Shown: piece after piece, positions 1-11,222 of the stretch | How the letters are laid out: every line of letters begins with the position of its first letter | Numbering within the stretch: the stretch's first letter is position 1 | Notes under the pieces: model-generated | What the model was told of the DNA's origin: nothing | The model's input: the letters and a program-made list of their open reading frames with translations, nothing else | Database searches by the model: none | DNA from: Hyphomicrobium album | GTDB lineage: Bacteria; Pseudomonadota; Alphaproteobacteria; Rhizobiales; Hyphomicrobiaceae | NCBI RefSeq assembly: GCF_009708035.1 | Contig: NZ_WMBQ01000003.1 | Location: 26,117-90,116 of the forward strand | Length of the DNA: 64,000 bases | Direction: 5' to 3' | Position numbers and translations under genes: made by a program

Positions 1-708
1 GCCGTCTACCGCATCTCCTTCACGGCGCTTGGCGACATTGGCCACTTCCACTTCAACTCGCAGGTCAACGGCGACACCTACGCGCTGGTAGCTGACGGGA
101 AGATCGACACGACCATCTTCGATTACCGCGGCGACATGAAAAGCCGGGGCTCGGTGATCGCGACGGGTACGGGCACGCAGCCCGCCGACTACACCTACAA
201 CTACAAGCAGAAGACGTTTCTCAAGAAAAAGAAGCTCAAGAACGTCAACATCGCCTTCAATGGTCCGGCGGTCGCCTCGGTGACGCCCCCCGAGAATTTG
301 TCGGCTCCCTACGTCCTCGTCACGCCCCAGCATCTGAAGAGCGTCCTCGACCCCCTGAGTGGGGTCATGGCGCTGTCGATGGGCAATTTGGCAAACCCGT
401 GCGCACAGAAGTTGCCAATTTACGACGGCAAGCAGCGCTTCGATCTCGTCTTCACGCCCAAAGGCAGGGCCGGGGCGGATCACGTGTGTGACGTCAAGCT
501 TGTTCCCGTCTCCGGCCATAAGCCCGGCGGGGGCGCCGGCTCGGTCGTCAACGGCAACATCGAGCTGGTTATGCGGCCGGTCCCGAACGCCAACGTGGTG
601 ATTCCCTACAAGGTCACGGTACCTACCATCGTCGGCACGGCGGAGCTCACCTCCGAGCGGGTCGACATTACCATGCCCGACCAGCAGCGCATCGCACTGC
701 GCCGCTAG
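1..708 (+). CDS. DUF3108-family protein, 3' part
   Basis: The reading frame is open from base 1 and ends at the TAG at 706-708, so the 5' end lies outside the window; about 235 residues are visible. The visible N-terminal part, with AVYRISFTALGDIG and a run of beta strands, resembles DUF3108 envelope proteins of Proteobacteria, which have no established biochemical role. Lysine-rich KKKKLKN follows, then a hydrophilic beta-rich C-terminal half with two Cys residues (in NPCAQK and DHVCDV) that could form a disulphide in the periplasm. A signal peptide would lie upstream and cannot be checked. The next gene starts 140 bases on, in the same direction. Family assignment is by resemblance only. 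Confidence 0.7.
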   Translation, partial: AVYRISFTALGDIGHFHFNSQVNGDTYALVADGKIDTTIFDYRGDMKSRGSVIATGTGTQPADYTYNYKQKTFLKKKKLKNVNIAFNGPAVASVTPPENLSAPYVLVTPQHLKSVLDPLSGVMALSMGNLANPCAQKLPIYDGKQRFDLVFTPKGRAGADHVCDVKLVPVSGHKPGGGAGSVVNGNIELVMRPVPNANVVIPYKVTVPTIVGTAELTSERVDITMPDQQRIALRR

Positions 709-848
709 CCGCGAAGAGGCCCTCGAGCAATCGCCAGTGGGCGAGAAGGTGCTAGAATGCGTGCATTTCGCGCGCGGTGTCGGCAATCATGCCCTTGATC
801 TCGGCGGACGTCTCTGCGATGCCATCGCCAGAACGATGAGGAGGCCAG

Positions 849-4012
<3,164 letters not shown>

Positions 4013-4016
<4 letters not shown>

Positions 4017-4456
4017 GCGCCGGGGCGGCAGACGAGGCGCCAGCGGCGCCCGGCACGCAGCGCCTCGACAAATGGTTATGGTTCGCGCGCTTCATAAAGA
4101 CGCGTACGCTTGCCGCCGAGCTGGTGAGCGCCGGCAAGGTCCGGGTCAACAAGGTGCGCACCGACAAGCCAGCGCAGATCGTGCGCGCCGGCGACGTTCT
4201 GACCCTTACGATTAACCGGCGGGTCCAGCTCGTGCGGGTTCTGGGGATTGCCGAGCGGCGGGGCCCATCTGCCGCGGCGCGTTCATTGTATGAGGAATTG
4301 ACAGCCGATGGCGTTGTCATCAAACCTCATTCGCCGCCGCCGGGCGTCGGCCGGCCACCCAGCGAGGTAAGTCCGGCCATGCGCCCGGTGGGGAGTGGGC
4401 GGCCGACCAAGAAAGAGCGCCGAGAGATCGATCGGCTCAACGGGAAGGCTCGCTGA
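4013..4456 (+). CDS. S4-domain RNA-binding protein (Hsp15/HslR-like)
   Basis: This 147-residue protein carries an S4 RNA-binding domain in its N-terminal half: QRLDKWLWFARFIKTRTLA followed by the loop GKVRVNKVR. It resembles Hsp15 (HslR), which in E. coli rescues stalled 50S subunits carrying nascent chains. The C-terminal part is basic (GRPTKKERREIDRLN). The start is a TTG at 4013 overlapping the helicase stop as TTGA; no better start lies upstream because the reading frame begins there. The overlap and common RNA-binding character suggest the two genes form an RNA-metabolism operon. The role in ribosome rescue is by family resemblance. Confidence 0.85.
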
Positions 4457-4543
4457 GGCGGGCATGCCGGAGAGCCGTCGACCGACGGCGCACCAGCTAA
4501 GGCTAAAGCTCGCTGGTAGCGGGAAGTGATCCGGATCCAGGCA

Positions 4544-4882
4544 ATGACCTACGTCGTCAACGAAAAATGCATTAAGTGCAAATACACCGATTGCGTCGAG
4601 GTCTGCCCTGTCGATTGCTTCTATGAGGGCGAGAACATGCTCGTCATCCATCCCGACGAGTGCATCGATTGCGGGGTCTGCGAGCCGGAGTGCCCCGTGG
4701 ACGCCATCAAGCCGGACACTGAATCCGGCCTCGAGAAGTGGCTTGAGCTCAATCGGAAGTTTTCCGAGAGTTGGCCCAACATCACGTCCAAGAAGGACGC
4801 CCTCCCGGACGCCGACGCGCATAAGGACGAATCCGAGAAGTTCCAGAAGTACTTTTCCCCGGAGCCCGGCTCAGGCGATTAG
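4544..4882 (+). CDS. fdxA: Ferredoxin FdxA, 3Fe-4S/4Fe-4S type
   Basis: This 112-residue electron carrier has the seven-iron ferredoxin pattern. Cysteines lie in [17 protein letters not shown] and in [16 protein letters not shown], the arrangement that binds one 3Fe-4S and one 4Fe-4S cluster in Azotobacter FdI and its relatives. The acidic C-terminal extension ([22 protein letters not shown]) is typical of the alphaproteobacterial FdxA family. The ATG at 4544 is preferred over an in-frame GTG at 4526 because family members start MTYVV. It lies 87 bases after the S4 gene in the order helicase-S4-ferredoxin-CarD, a neighbourhood I recall as common in Rhizobiales. Its redox partner cannot be told from the sequence. 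Confidence 0.93.
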   Translation: MTYVVNEKCIKCKYTDCVEVCPVDCFYEGENMLVIHPDECIDCGVCEPECPVDAIKPDTESGLEKWLELNRKFSESWPNITSKKDALPDADAHKDESEKFQKYFSPEPGSGD

Positions 4883-5310
4883 CCCGCCTCCCGCAGCCGC
4901 GGGTTGTTGCGGCAAAATGCGCAACCTTTTCGCACCCTTTTCAGAATGCTTAGGATTCGGGCCCGTGCGGTAAGCCCCGCCACACCCTGCTTCAGGGCTG
5001 CCCTTCATTTTCAATGAACTTTATGTTACGCTGCTCCCAGATGATGCCCAAAACCAGGTACAGAGTCGGAACAGGAGCGAACAAAGAGTATCCGCTTTGC
5101 CGCCGAGGCAATGATCGGACCCTGCTTTGGTCCGACCATCAAGCGGTTTTGATCATTTCAGAGCACAAGTTAGGGCCGGTCAACGCTCCCTACGGCGACT
5201 CCGACCCACCATATGAACTCGGAGCGGCGGCGATGACGCTGACGCGCCGGGTTAACGCGCACCCCTGCGAGTACGGCTCATAAATCCGACGAGAAAGTGA
5301 GACGACCCCT
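4883..5310 (+). other. 428-base gap upstream of carD, with two hairpins
   Basis: I see no convincing gene here. An 89-codon open frame at 5014-5283 has no homologue I recognise and no clear ribosome binding site. Two adjacent hairpins are visible: CGGACC at 5116-5121 pairs with GGTCCG at 5129-5134, and ATCAA at 5137-5141 pairs with TTGAT shortly after, followed by CATTTC. They could end the fdxA transcript or lie in a long carD leader. Confidence 0.45.
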
Positions 5311-6270
5311 ATGGCTGACAAGAAAAAGGCGCCCGCCCGCTCGGCGAAGTCTACGGCTGCCGCCGGCAAGAAGGTTGGCCGCAAGCTAACCGCTGCGAAA
5401 AAGCCTGGTCGCCCGGAAGCGAAGCTTGTCGCGAAGAAGCCGGTGGGCAAAGCCCATTCACCCATCAAGGGTAAAAAGCCTGTGGCGAAGACAGCAGGAA
5501 CCGCCGCGGGCGTCAAGCCGGTGGCGAAGCCTCTCCAGAAGCCTGTTGCGCATAAGCCAGCAGTCGCCGCCCCCGTGCGGGCCGTCGCCGCTGCGGTGAA
5601 GCCGTCGGGCCAGAAGATCACGGCGCCGATTCCTCAGCAGATGACGCCGAAGGCGGTGGCCGAGAAGGCCGCTGCGGCGCGCCAGCTGATGACGGCGCAG
5701 AAGAAGCCGGTCAGTCAGCGCCACGGCTTCAAGGCCAGCGAGTTCGTCGTCTACCCGGCGCACGGCGTCGGCAAGATCGTTGCGATCGAGGAGCAGGAGA
5801 TCGCCGGCATGGCGCTCGAGCTCTTCGTCATCAGCTTCGAGAAGGAGAAGCTGACGCTGCGCGTGCCCACCGGCAAGCTGGCGAGCGTCGGCATGCGCAA
5901 GCTGGCCGAGGAGCCCGTCGTCAAGAAGGCGATGGAGATTCTCAAGGGCCGCGCGCGCGTCAAGCGCACGATGTGGAGCCGCCGCGCCCAAGAGTACGTC
6001 GCCAAGATCAACTCCGGCGATCTCGTCTCGATCGCCGAGGTCGTCCGCGACCTCTACCGCTCCGAGGCGCAGCCCGAGCAGTCGTACTCCGAGCGTCAGC
6101 TCTACGAGGACGCGCTCGACCGCATGGCCCGTGAGATCGCCGCCGTCGAGAAGCTCGACGAGCGCGGCGCGGTGCAGCGCATCACCGAAGTGCTCTCCAA
6201 GAGCGCGCGCGGCCGCCGCCTCGCTGCTGAGGCCGAAGGTGGTGGCGACGCGGAGACACGCGCGGCCTAA
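5311..6270 (+). CDS. carD: CarD-family transcription regulator with histone-H1-like N-terminal tail
   Basis: The C-terminal half, from about residue 141 (FKASEFVVYPAHGVGKI), is a CarD_CdnL_TRCF domain, which in this family binds the RNA polymerase beta subunit and stabilises the open complex at rRNA and other promoters. Unlike the usual alphaproteobacterial CarD of roughly 170 residues, this protein has 319. The extra N-terminal 140 residues are almost only Lys, Ala, Pro, Val and Gly with repeated AKKP and KKPV units, like histone H1 or bacterial Hc1 tails, and probably bind DNA without sequence specificity. The ATG at 5311 is the first in the frame. A terminator follows at once. The CarD domain is certain; the tail's function is inferred. 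Confidence 0.92.
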   Translation: MADKKKAPARSAKSTAAAGKKVGRKLTAAKKPGRPEAKLVAKKPVGKAHSPIKGKKPVAKTAGTAAGVKPVAKPLQKPVAHKPAVAAPVRAVAAAVKPSGQKITAPIPQQMTPKAVAEKAAAARQLMTAQKKPVSQRHGFKASEFVVYPAHGVGKIVAIEEQEIAGMALELFVISFEKEKLTLRVPTGKLASVGMRKLAEEPVVKKAMEILKGRARVKRTMWSRRAQEYVAKINSGDLVSIAEVVRDLYRSEAQPEQSYSERQLYEDALDRMAREIAAVEKLDERGAVQRITEVLSKSARGRRLAAEAEGGGDAETRAA

Positions 6271-6282
6271 GCGGGCCGCGCA

Positions 6283-7245
6283 TCAAAGATCGAGAGCGCC
6301 CGGTGCCGATGGTGCCGGGCGCTTTTCTTTGTCGGGCGCGGTCCCGGGGGCTTGGTCGCTGCTGGTGGCAGCAGCCGGTGGCGCCGGCGTCCGACCGGGG
6401 AGCCTCTCGCCGGCGATGGCGATTTGGCTCGGGTCCTCGATGTCGATGTAAGGCCCGTTGCGATACTGGATCCAGCCGCGGACCTCGACGCGCTTGCCCT
6501 CGAGACCGCTGAGCATTTGCTCTAGTTCGGGATTGGCGCGCAGCACGCGCGGCTCGATGCCGGCCGTGAAGTCGCGCCGCCAGTCGCTGCCGAAGTTGAC
6601 GTACGTGCGCGCCTTGGTGACCGCCACCTTGGCGACCGTGCCGGCGACGACCTCGTAAGAATTGCGCCGGCGCAGGAGATTGCGCGTCGCCCGCGCGGAG
6701 CGCACCGCGTATGCCGCGCTGCCCCAGAGACCCGCAGCCGCGTCGCGGGCGACGCGCTCGTGAGCCATGAGCTCGTGCATGCACGCATAGCTGCCGGGGA
6801 GGCCGTAAGCGCGGGCGTGGCCGGCGGCGAGCATTTCGCCCTGCACCCAGACGCGCTCGCCGCCGTCCTCGACAAAGAGGTGCGCGAGCTGTCGGCCGTA
6901 TCGATCGCGTGCGCGCCCCGAGGCGGCGATCGACACCGAGCGGCCTTGAACGAGCGCCTTCAGTGCGGCGATCGCCGCTTCCTCCGGCGGCCAGGGCTCG
7001 GCGCTCGGGCTGAAATCCGGTGAGCGCGGTGCCAAGGCTCCGATCAGCCGGACCTCCTGATGGTCATCGAGCAGCACCGTCTCGGAATCAACGACGCGCA
7101 CGACGGAACGCGTCGGGCCCGCCTGCAGCGTGCATGTCTCGGTGTCCGCCCGCACGTCCTGCGCCATCACGGCAGCCATGCCGGCCAAGCCCGCGAGCGA
7201 TGCAGCCGCGGCGGCAAGGCAGGTGATGCGAAAGGCGCGATGCAT
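6283..7245 (-). CDS. Secreted thermonuclease-fold (SNase-like) protein
   Basis: This is a 320-residue exported protein with a staphylococcal-nuclease-like (TNase) OB fold. Evidence is the segment VVRVVDSETVLLDDHQEVRLIGALAPR, then ALVQGRSVSI, RDRYGRQLAHLFVE and VQGEMLAAGHARAY. Catalytic residues of true nucleases (Asp and Arg near RLIGA, Glu before the second block, Arg in RDRYGR) are only partly kept: the usual RL.GID reads RLIGALAPR, so nuclease activity is doubtful. An N-terminal signal sequence (ITCLAAAAASLAGLAGMAAVMA) follows MHRAFR. The ATG at 7245 is chosen; an upstream in-frame start at 7332 would put 29 residues before the signal. The C-terminal region (GTVAKVAVTKARTYVNFG) resembles a second OB-like domain. 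The convergent carD terminator overlaps its 3' end. Confidence 0.75.
   Translation of the reverse strand: MHRAFRITCLAAAAASLAGLAGMAAVMAQDVRADTETCTLQAGPTRSVVRVVDSETVLLDDHQEVRLIGALAPRSPDFSPSAEPWPPEEAAIAALKALVQGRSVSIAASGRARDRYGRQLAHLFVEDGGERVWVQGEMLAAGHARAYGLPGSYACMHELMAHERVARDAAAGLWGSAAYAVRSARATRNLLRRRNSYEVVAGTVAKVAVTKARTYVNFGSDWRRDFTAGIEPRVLRANPELEQMLSGLEGKRVEVRGWIQYRNGPYIDIEDPSQIAIAGERLPGRTPAPPAAATSSDQAPGTAPDKEKRPAPSAPGALDL
6296..6326 (+). terminator. Rho-independent terminator of carD
   Basis: The arms GCGCCCGG (6296-6303) and CCGGGCGC (6315-6322) can pair and are followed by TTTTC. It lies 26 bases after the carD stop and inside the 3' end of the convergent gene at 6283-7245. Confidence 0.85.
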
Positions 7246-7295
7246 AGGCGGAAGTCCCCGCCGCGAGCATAGGGACAATCCGCCTCGGAATCTCG

Positions 7296-8804
7296 TCAGA
7301 AGAGGTCCTGAGCCGAGGCGCCGTCCTGCCAATCGGCGCCGAGAACCAGGCTGGACGCATCGTGGTCAGCCCCGGCGACAGGCCAAATGGCATGCGGCTG
7401 GTCGATGGCACGCAGCTCGATGTCCTCGCGCGTCCAGGGCGGCGCGTGGTCGAACAGCACCCGCTCGATGCCCACATGTGGCGAAGCAAAGTAGCCGCAA
7501 ACGCGGATCGAGCCGTCGGCAAAGGCGAGCAGCAGGTCGTCGGCACCAAGGCGCATGACTCGAACATCGCCCGGCTCGATGCCGCCCGCGAGGACCAGCT
7601 CGTCGACCTCGGGTGCGCCAGACAGGTCGATGACCACGTCGTCGCCGTCGCCGGGCAGGTAAACGTAGCCGTCGCCGCCGGAGCCGCCGACGAGGATATC
7701 GTCCCCTTCGGCTCCGTACAGCGTGTCGTCACCCGCGCCGGCATCGATGACGTCGTCGCCACGACCTCCAACGATGCGGTCGGCACCGGCGCTGCCAGTC
7801 GAGGCGCCCGCCGGGGCTGCCAGACCTTCGACCGCGATTGAAGCAGTGCGGACGTCGTCGCCATCCAGTCGCGCATTCGGCGGCGAGACGCGGTCATCCT
7901 CGAGAAGATCGACACCCTTGCCGAGCACGATGCGATCGGTCTTGGCGCTCCACTGAATGCGCTCGACCGAGAACAGGTGGTCGACCCCGGTATCGAACAC
8001 GGCGACGAAATTCGGCACCTTGTGGGGAATCCAGTGGCGATTGAAGGTTATCGTGACCTCGCCGGCTCCCGAGTAGTCGATGACGTCGGTGCCATCGGTG
8101 CCGTAGTCGAGCTGCGGCTGCCCGCCGTGCGCAATGTTGAACCCCGGCGACCAGCGGAAGATGTCGTCGCCTTCGCCGCCGTAGAACTTCTCGATCTGTT
8201 TTGGACCGGCGCTGCCGGAAAAAGTATCCGCGCCGCGACCGCCGAGCAGCGTCGTGAATCCGTGCTCGGCGTGCAGGCTGTCGTCGCTGCCGGTCCCCAG
8301 CAAGGTCGACATGCCGGGCGACAGATGCATGCCGTAGGGGAGCGTTCGCGTCGGATCGAGACCCGAGTAGTGCACGAGCGAGGCGATGGCCGACGACGAA
8401 TTGACGGTCGGTGTCGGCGAGCCAGGCAGACCGAAGGCGATGTAGGGATAGTCCTCCGCCTCGATGTCGCGCGCGTAGCTCGCCATCGTCTCCCAGGCGC
8501 CGAACTCCTCGCCGGCATAGGGCAGCGCGCGGCTGCCGCGAAGCTCAGGCGTCCCAATCTTGTCGGCGAGCTCGGCGCGCGCGGCGAGATTGGCGGTGGC
8601 CAGCGTGGTGCGCCCGTCGGCGCCTTCGATCCCCAAATAGGTGCCGTCGCTGGTGGCGTCGCGCACGCCCTCCATGACGAACCAATCGTCTTGCGCGCTA
8701 CGGCCGCTCTCGCCCGGCTCGAACACGAGTTGCAGATGGTCGAAGCCGAGGCGCCCCAACCCGTACATCTGCACGGGTACCCATTCGATGCGCACCCGCG
8801 GCAA
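7296..8804 (-). CDS. RTX (haemolysin-type calcium-binding repeat) protein
   Basis: The protein carries glycine/aspartate nonapeptide repeats of the RTX type: LLGGRGADTF, YGGEGDDIF, IVGGRGDDVIDAGAGDDTL and YGAEGDDILVGGSGGDG. These fold into calcium-binding beta rolls after secretion, normally by a type I system without an N-terminal signal peptide, and none is visible. The N-terminal part (LGFDHLQLVFEP, DDWFVMEGVR) is a domain of unknown function found with such repeats. I prefer a TTG start at 8804 (502 residues), preceded by a GGGAGGAGGGGG tract; an ATG at 8954 would add 50 residues of unlikely composition. No type I transporter genes are nearby. The following nuclease-like gene begins 50 bases downstream. 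Role unknown. Confidence 0.85.
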   Translation of the reverse strand: MPRVRIEWVPVQMYGLGRLGFDHLQLVFEPGESGRSAQDDWFVMEGVRDATSDGTYLGIEGADGRTTLATANLAARAELADKIGTPELRGSRALPYAGEEFGAWETMASYARDIEAEDYPYIAFGLPGSPTPTVNSSSAIASLVHYSGLDPTRTLPYGMHLSPGMSTLLGTGSDDSLHAEHGFTTLLGGRGADTFSGSAGPKQIEKFYGGEGDDIFRWSPGFNIAHGGQPQLDYGTDGTDVIDYSGAGEVTITFNRHWIPHKVPNFVAVFDTGVDHLFSVERIQWSAKTDRIVLGKGVDLLEDDRVSPPNARLDGDDVRTASIAVEGLAAPAGASTGSAGADRIVGGRGDDVIDAGAGDDTLYGAEGDDILVGGSGGDGYVYLPGDGDDVVIDLSGAPEVDELVLAGGIEPGDVRVMRLGADDLLLAFADGSIRVCGYFASPHVGIERVLFDHAPPWTREDIELRAIDQPHAIWPVAGADHDASSLVLGADWQDGASAQDLF

Positions 8805-8963
8805 GGTCCCCCTCCTCCCGATTACTCCCTCCCGATAGGCCGATCCGGCCGCGGAATGCAACCCAAGATTGCAGATCAGGGTTCTCGGACCTGGATCGGG
8901 TGGGATGGGGGTCGGGGCGCCAACAGGCTTGCGGAATGGCCAGACTTCCGCCATTAACCGCGT

Positions 8964-9070
8964 TTAGATGGAAGCAGGACTGCCAACTGCACCGTAATTT
9001 TCTTGCCACCGCGGTGGGGTTGCGTATCCGATTTCGTCTTCAAGCCCGGCTTCGGCCGGGCTTATTTTTT
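8964..9070 (+). ncRNA. Candidate small RNA ending in a UUCG terminator
   Basis: A strong Rho-independent terminator on the plus strand has no plus-strand gene before it: AAGCCCGGC (9042-9050), loop TTCG, GCCGGGCTT (9055-9063), then ATTTTTT. About 90 bases upstream is a possible promoter, TTGCGG (8929-8934), 17 bases, CATTAA (8952-8957), giving a transcript of about 105 bases. Inside it CCACCGCGGTGG can form a further hairpin. The RTX gene and arsH, both on the minus strand, flank it. This is inference from the terminator and promoter-like sequence only. Confidence 0.4.
9042..9070 (+). terminator. Rho-independent terminator with UUCG loop
   Basis: A nine-base perfect stem, 9042-9050 with 9055-9063, closes a TTCG tetraloop and is followed by ATTTTTT. 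The T tract is only on the plus-strand side; read from the minus strand it would be a hairpin without T tract after arsH. Confidence 0.85.
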
Positions 9071-9199
9071 GCGCTCTCCCGACGTCCATGTGCCGTCGCG
9101 GAACGCTTCGTGCACCGAGGTCGCGAGCGTCCGGGAGCTACGCAATACAGCGTCGTCGTCGATCCCGGCCGGTGGAAGCCAGGCCGGAACCTGTGCCAT

Positions 9200-9931
9200 T
9201 CAGATCGACTGAAGGTTGACACGACTGTGCAGCTCTTCGGCAGTCTCCTTGCGCTCGCTATAGCGGTCGACGAGGTAGGCGGCGCGGTCGCGCGTCAGCA
9301 GCGTGAACTTAATCAGCTCTTCCATCACGTCGACTACACGGTCGTAGTACGCAGACGGCTTCATACGTCCCGCGTCGTCGAACTCGTTGAAGGCCTTGGC
9401 GACCGATGACTGGTTGGGGATGGTCAGCATCCGCATCCAGCGCCCGAGCACCCGCATCTGGTTGACGGCGTTAAACGACTGCGACCCGCCGCTCACCTGC
9501 ATTACCGCCAGCGTCTTGCCCTGCGTGGGTCGCACGGCGCCGACCGACAGCGGTATCCAATCGATCATCGATTTCATCACGCCGCTCATCGCGCCGTGGC
9601 GTTCCGGCGAGCACCAGACCTGACCCTCCGACCACGCCGCCAGATCGCGCAGCTCCTGCACCTTGGGATGCGTGTCGGGTGCACCGTCCGGCAGAGGCAA
9701 GCCGTGCGGATCGAAGATCTTAGTCTCCGCGCCGAACTTTTCGAGCAACCTAGCCGCTTCAAAGGTCAGCAGCCGACTGTAGGACTTCTCGCGCAGTGAT
9801 CCGTAGAGCAGCAGGATGCGCGGCTTGTGCTCCGAGCGCGTTGCCACATCCAGTTTGTCGTGTGCCGGGATGTCGAGATGCTCATGCGCTACGTTGAGGA
9901 GATCATGCTTGTCGTCGTGCTTACCGCTCAT
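9200..9931 (-). CDS. arsH: ArsH, NADPH-dependent FMN flavoprotein
   Basis: This 243-residue protein is ArsH, a flavodoxin-fold FMN reductase that oxidises trivalent organoarsenicals and protects against them. Diagnostic stretches are [18 protein letters not shown], the phosphate-binding loop for FMN, then [22 protein letters not shown] and [18 protein letters not shown]. Length and sequence match the family. It is the last gene of arsR-arsC-aqpS-arsH, 50 bases after aqpS, as in the Sinorhizobium meliloti arsenic operon where arsH is also clustered with aqpS. Expression should follow the arsR promoter. Cytoplasmic. Confidence 0.95.
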   Translation of the reverse strand: MSGKHDDKHDLLNVAHEHLDIPAHDKLDVATRSEHKPRILLLYGSLREKSYSRLLTFEAARLLEKFGAETKIFDPHGLPLPDGAPDTHPKVQELRDLAAWSEGQVWCSPERHGAMSGVMKSMIDWIPLSVGAVRPTQGKTLAVMQVSGGSQSFNAVNQMRVLGRWMRMLTIPNQSSVAKAFNEFDDAGRMKPSAYYDRVVDVMEELIKFTLLTRDRAAYLVDRYSERKETAEELHSRVNLQSI

Positions 9932-9981
9932 ACCGTACTATCTGCCTTCTTCTGGGCGACGACCTCGGTAGATGACGATGC

Positions 9982-10692
9982 TCATGATATTTCACCGGGG
10001 CGTTGCGGGGCAATTTGGTGTGCGGGTTGACGCGTCCCGAGAAGCCACCGCGTCACCAGCAAGCCAATCATGGCCCCCACGAGTTGGGCCGCGATGAAAG
10101 CCGGAACGTCCTCTAGCCGGATGCCGGCAAAGGTATCCGAAAAGGCGCGTGCCAGTGTGACCGCCGGATTTGCGAATGATGTCGAGGCCGTAAACCAGTA
10201 GGCGGCAGTGATGTAAAGGCCGACAGACACGGGGACGGCAGCCGGCCTAGCCTTCAGGGTCGCCAGGATGGTCAGCAACAGGCCAAAGGTGGCGATCCCC
10301 TCCGCGAACCATTGCCCCTGACCACTACGTATCTTCACGCCCGCCTGCCACAGCGGCAGATCGAACATCACGTGGGCGGCGCAGACGCCGACCAGCGCGC
10401 CCGTCAGTTGGGCGAGAACATACAATCCAGCATCTCGGCCATCGATGTCCCCGCGTAGCCAAAAGGCGCCGGTGACCGCCGGATTGAAATGGGCGCCCGA
10501 CACTGGCCCCAGCATGGTGATCAGCACGATAAGGATGGCGCCCGTAGGCAGCGTGTTGCCGAGCAGGGCCAGCGCTTCGTTGCCCCCTGCCAGGCGCTCA
10601 CCCATGATCCCGGACCCGATTACCGTGGCGAGCAGGAAGGCGGAGCCAATGAACTCAGCCGCCAGCCGCTGCACCAGTGTCGGGTTCGTCAT
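9982..10692 (-). CDS. aqpS: AqpS-type aquaglyceroporin for arsenite efflux
   Basis: This 236-residue six-helix membrane channel belongs to the MIP/aquaporin family. Both NPA boxes are visible, in GAHFNPAVTGAFW and STSFANPAVTLARAF, in the two half-helices. Its place in an ars operon with arsR, arsC and arsH matches S. meliloti AqpS, through which arsenite made by ArsC leaves the cell down its gradient; no ArsB or Acr3 pump is seen here. The start ATG at 10692 overlaps the arsC stop as ATGA, so translation is probably coupled. The longer open frame reaching 11142 is a shadow of arsC and is not used. Confidence 0.92.
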   Translation of the reverse strand: MTNPTLVQRLAAEFIGSAFLLATVIGSGIMGERLAGGNEALALLGNTLPTGAILIVLITMLGPVSGAHFNPAVTGAFWLRGDIDGRDAGLYVLAQLTGALVGVCAAHVMFDLPLWQAGVKIRSGQGQWFAEGIATFGLLLTILATLKARPAAVPVSVGLYITAAYWFTASTSFANPAVTLARAFSDTFAGIRLEDVPAFIAAQLVGAMIGLLVTRWLLGTRQPAHQIAPQRPGEIS

Positions 10693-11210
10693 CTCGTCGG
10701 CTCCGGCTCGGTGGCCTTGGAGCGCCCGATGTCGTCGAGACGACGCTGCAGTGAAATCTTGTCGAGCGATTGCAAGGGCAGGTTCACGAAGATGCCGATG
10801 CGCTGATACAGCATGCGATGCGTATCGGCGAAGGCGAACCGCTTCTCGCTCTCGTTGCCTTCGACCGCCGACGGATCGGCGACGCCCCAGTGGGCGCTCA
10901 TCGGCTGCCCGGGCCATACCGGGCACACTTCGTTGGCCGCGTCGTCGCAGACGGTAAACACGAAATCGAGCCCGGGTGCGCCGGGAACGGCGAACTCTTC
11001 CCACGACTTGGAGCGCAGGTTCGACGTGTCGTAGTTGAGGCGCTGCAATAACTCGAGTGCATAGGGATGCACTTGGCCGCGCGGGTGGCTGCCGGCACTG
11101 TAACCCTTGAACTTGGTCCCGCCGAGTCGGTTCATGATGCACTCGGCGACGATTGAGCGCGCCGAGTTATGCGTGCACAGGAACAGCACGTTGAGTGGCT
11201 TATCGGCCAT
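10689..11210 (-). CDS. arsC: Arsenate reductase, low-molecular-weight phosphatase type
   Basis: This 173-residue protein reduces arsenate to arsenite. It has the PTP-like P-loop CTHNSARS with nucleophile Cys12, and the pair Cys88 and Cys96 (TVCDDAANEVC), matching the three-cysteine relay of thioredoxin-coupled enzymes such as S. aureus pI258 ArsC. The C-terminal tail (residues 150-173) is longer than in that enzyme. It starts 12 bases after the arsR stop and overlaps aqpS by 4 bases. Cytoplasmic. Thioredoxin coupling is inferred from the cysteine pattern. Confidence 0.95.
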   Translation of the reverse strand: MADKPLNVLFLCTHNSARSIVAECIMNRLGGTKFKGYSAGSHPRGQVHPYALELLQRLNYDTSNLRSKSWEEFAVPGAPGLDFVFTVCDDAANEVCPVWPGQPMSAHWGVADPSAVEGNESEKRFAFADTHRMLYQRIGIFVNLPLQSLDKISLQRRLDDIGRSKATEPEPTR

Positions 11211-11222
11211 CTTTATCCTCCC

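Noticed and set aside
5014..5283. 89-codon open frame before carD
   Set aside because: No ribosome site or recognisable sequence; more likely untranslated leader or intergenic.
9982..11142. Extended 386-codon version of the aquaporin gene
   Set aside because: The first 150 codons lie across arsC in another frame; the aquaporin starts at 10692 with MTNPTLVQRLAAEFIG.
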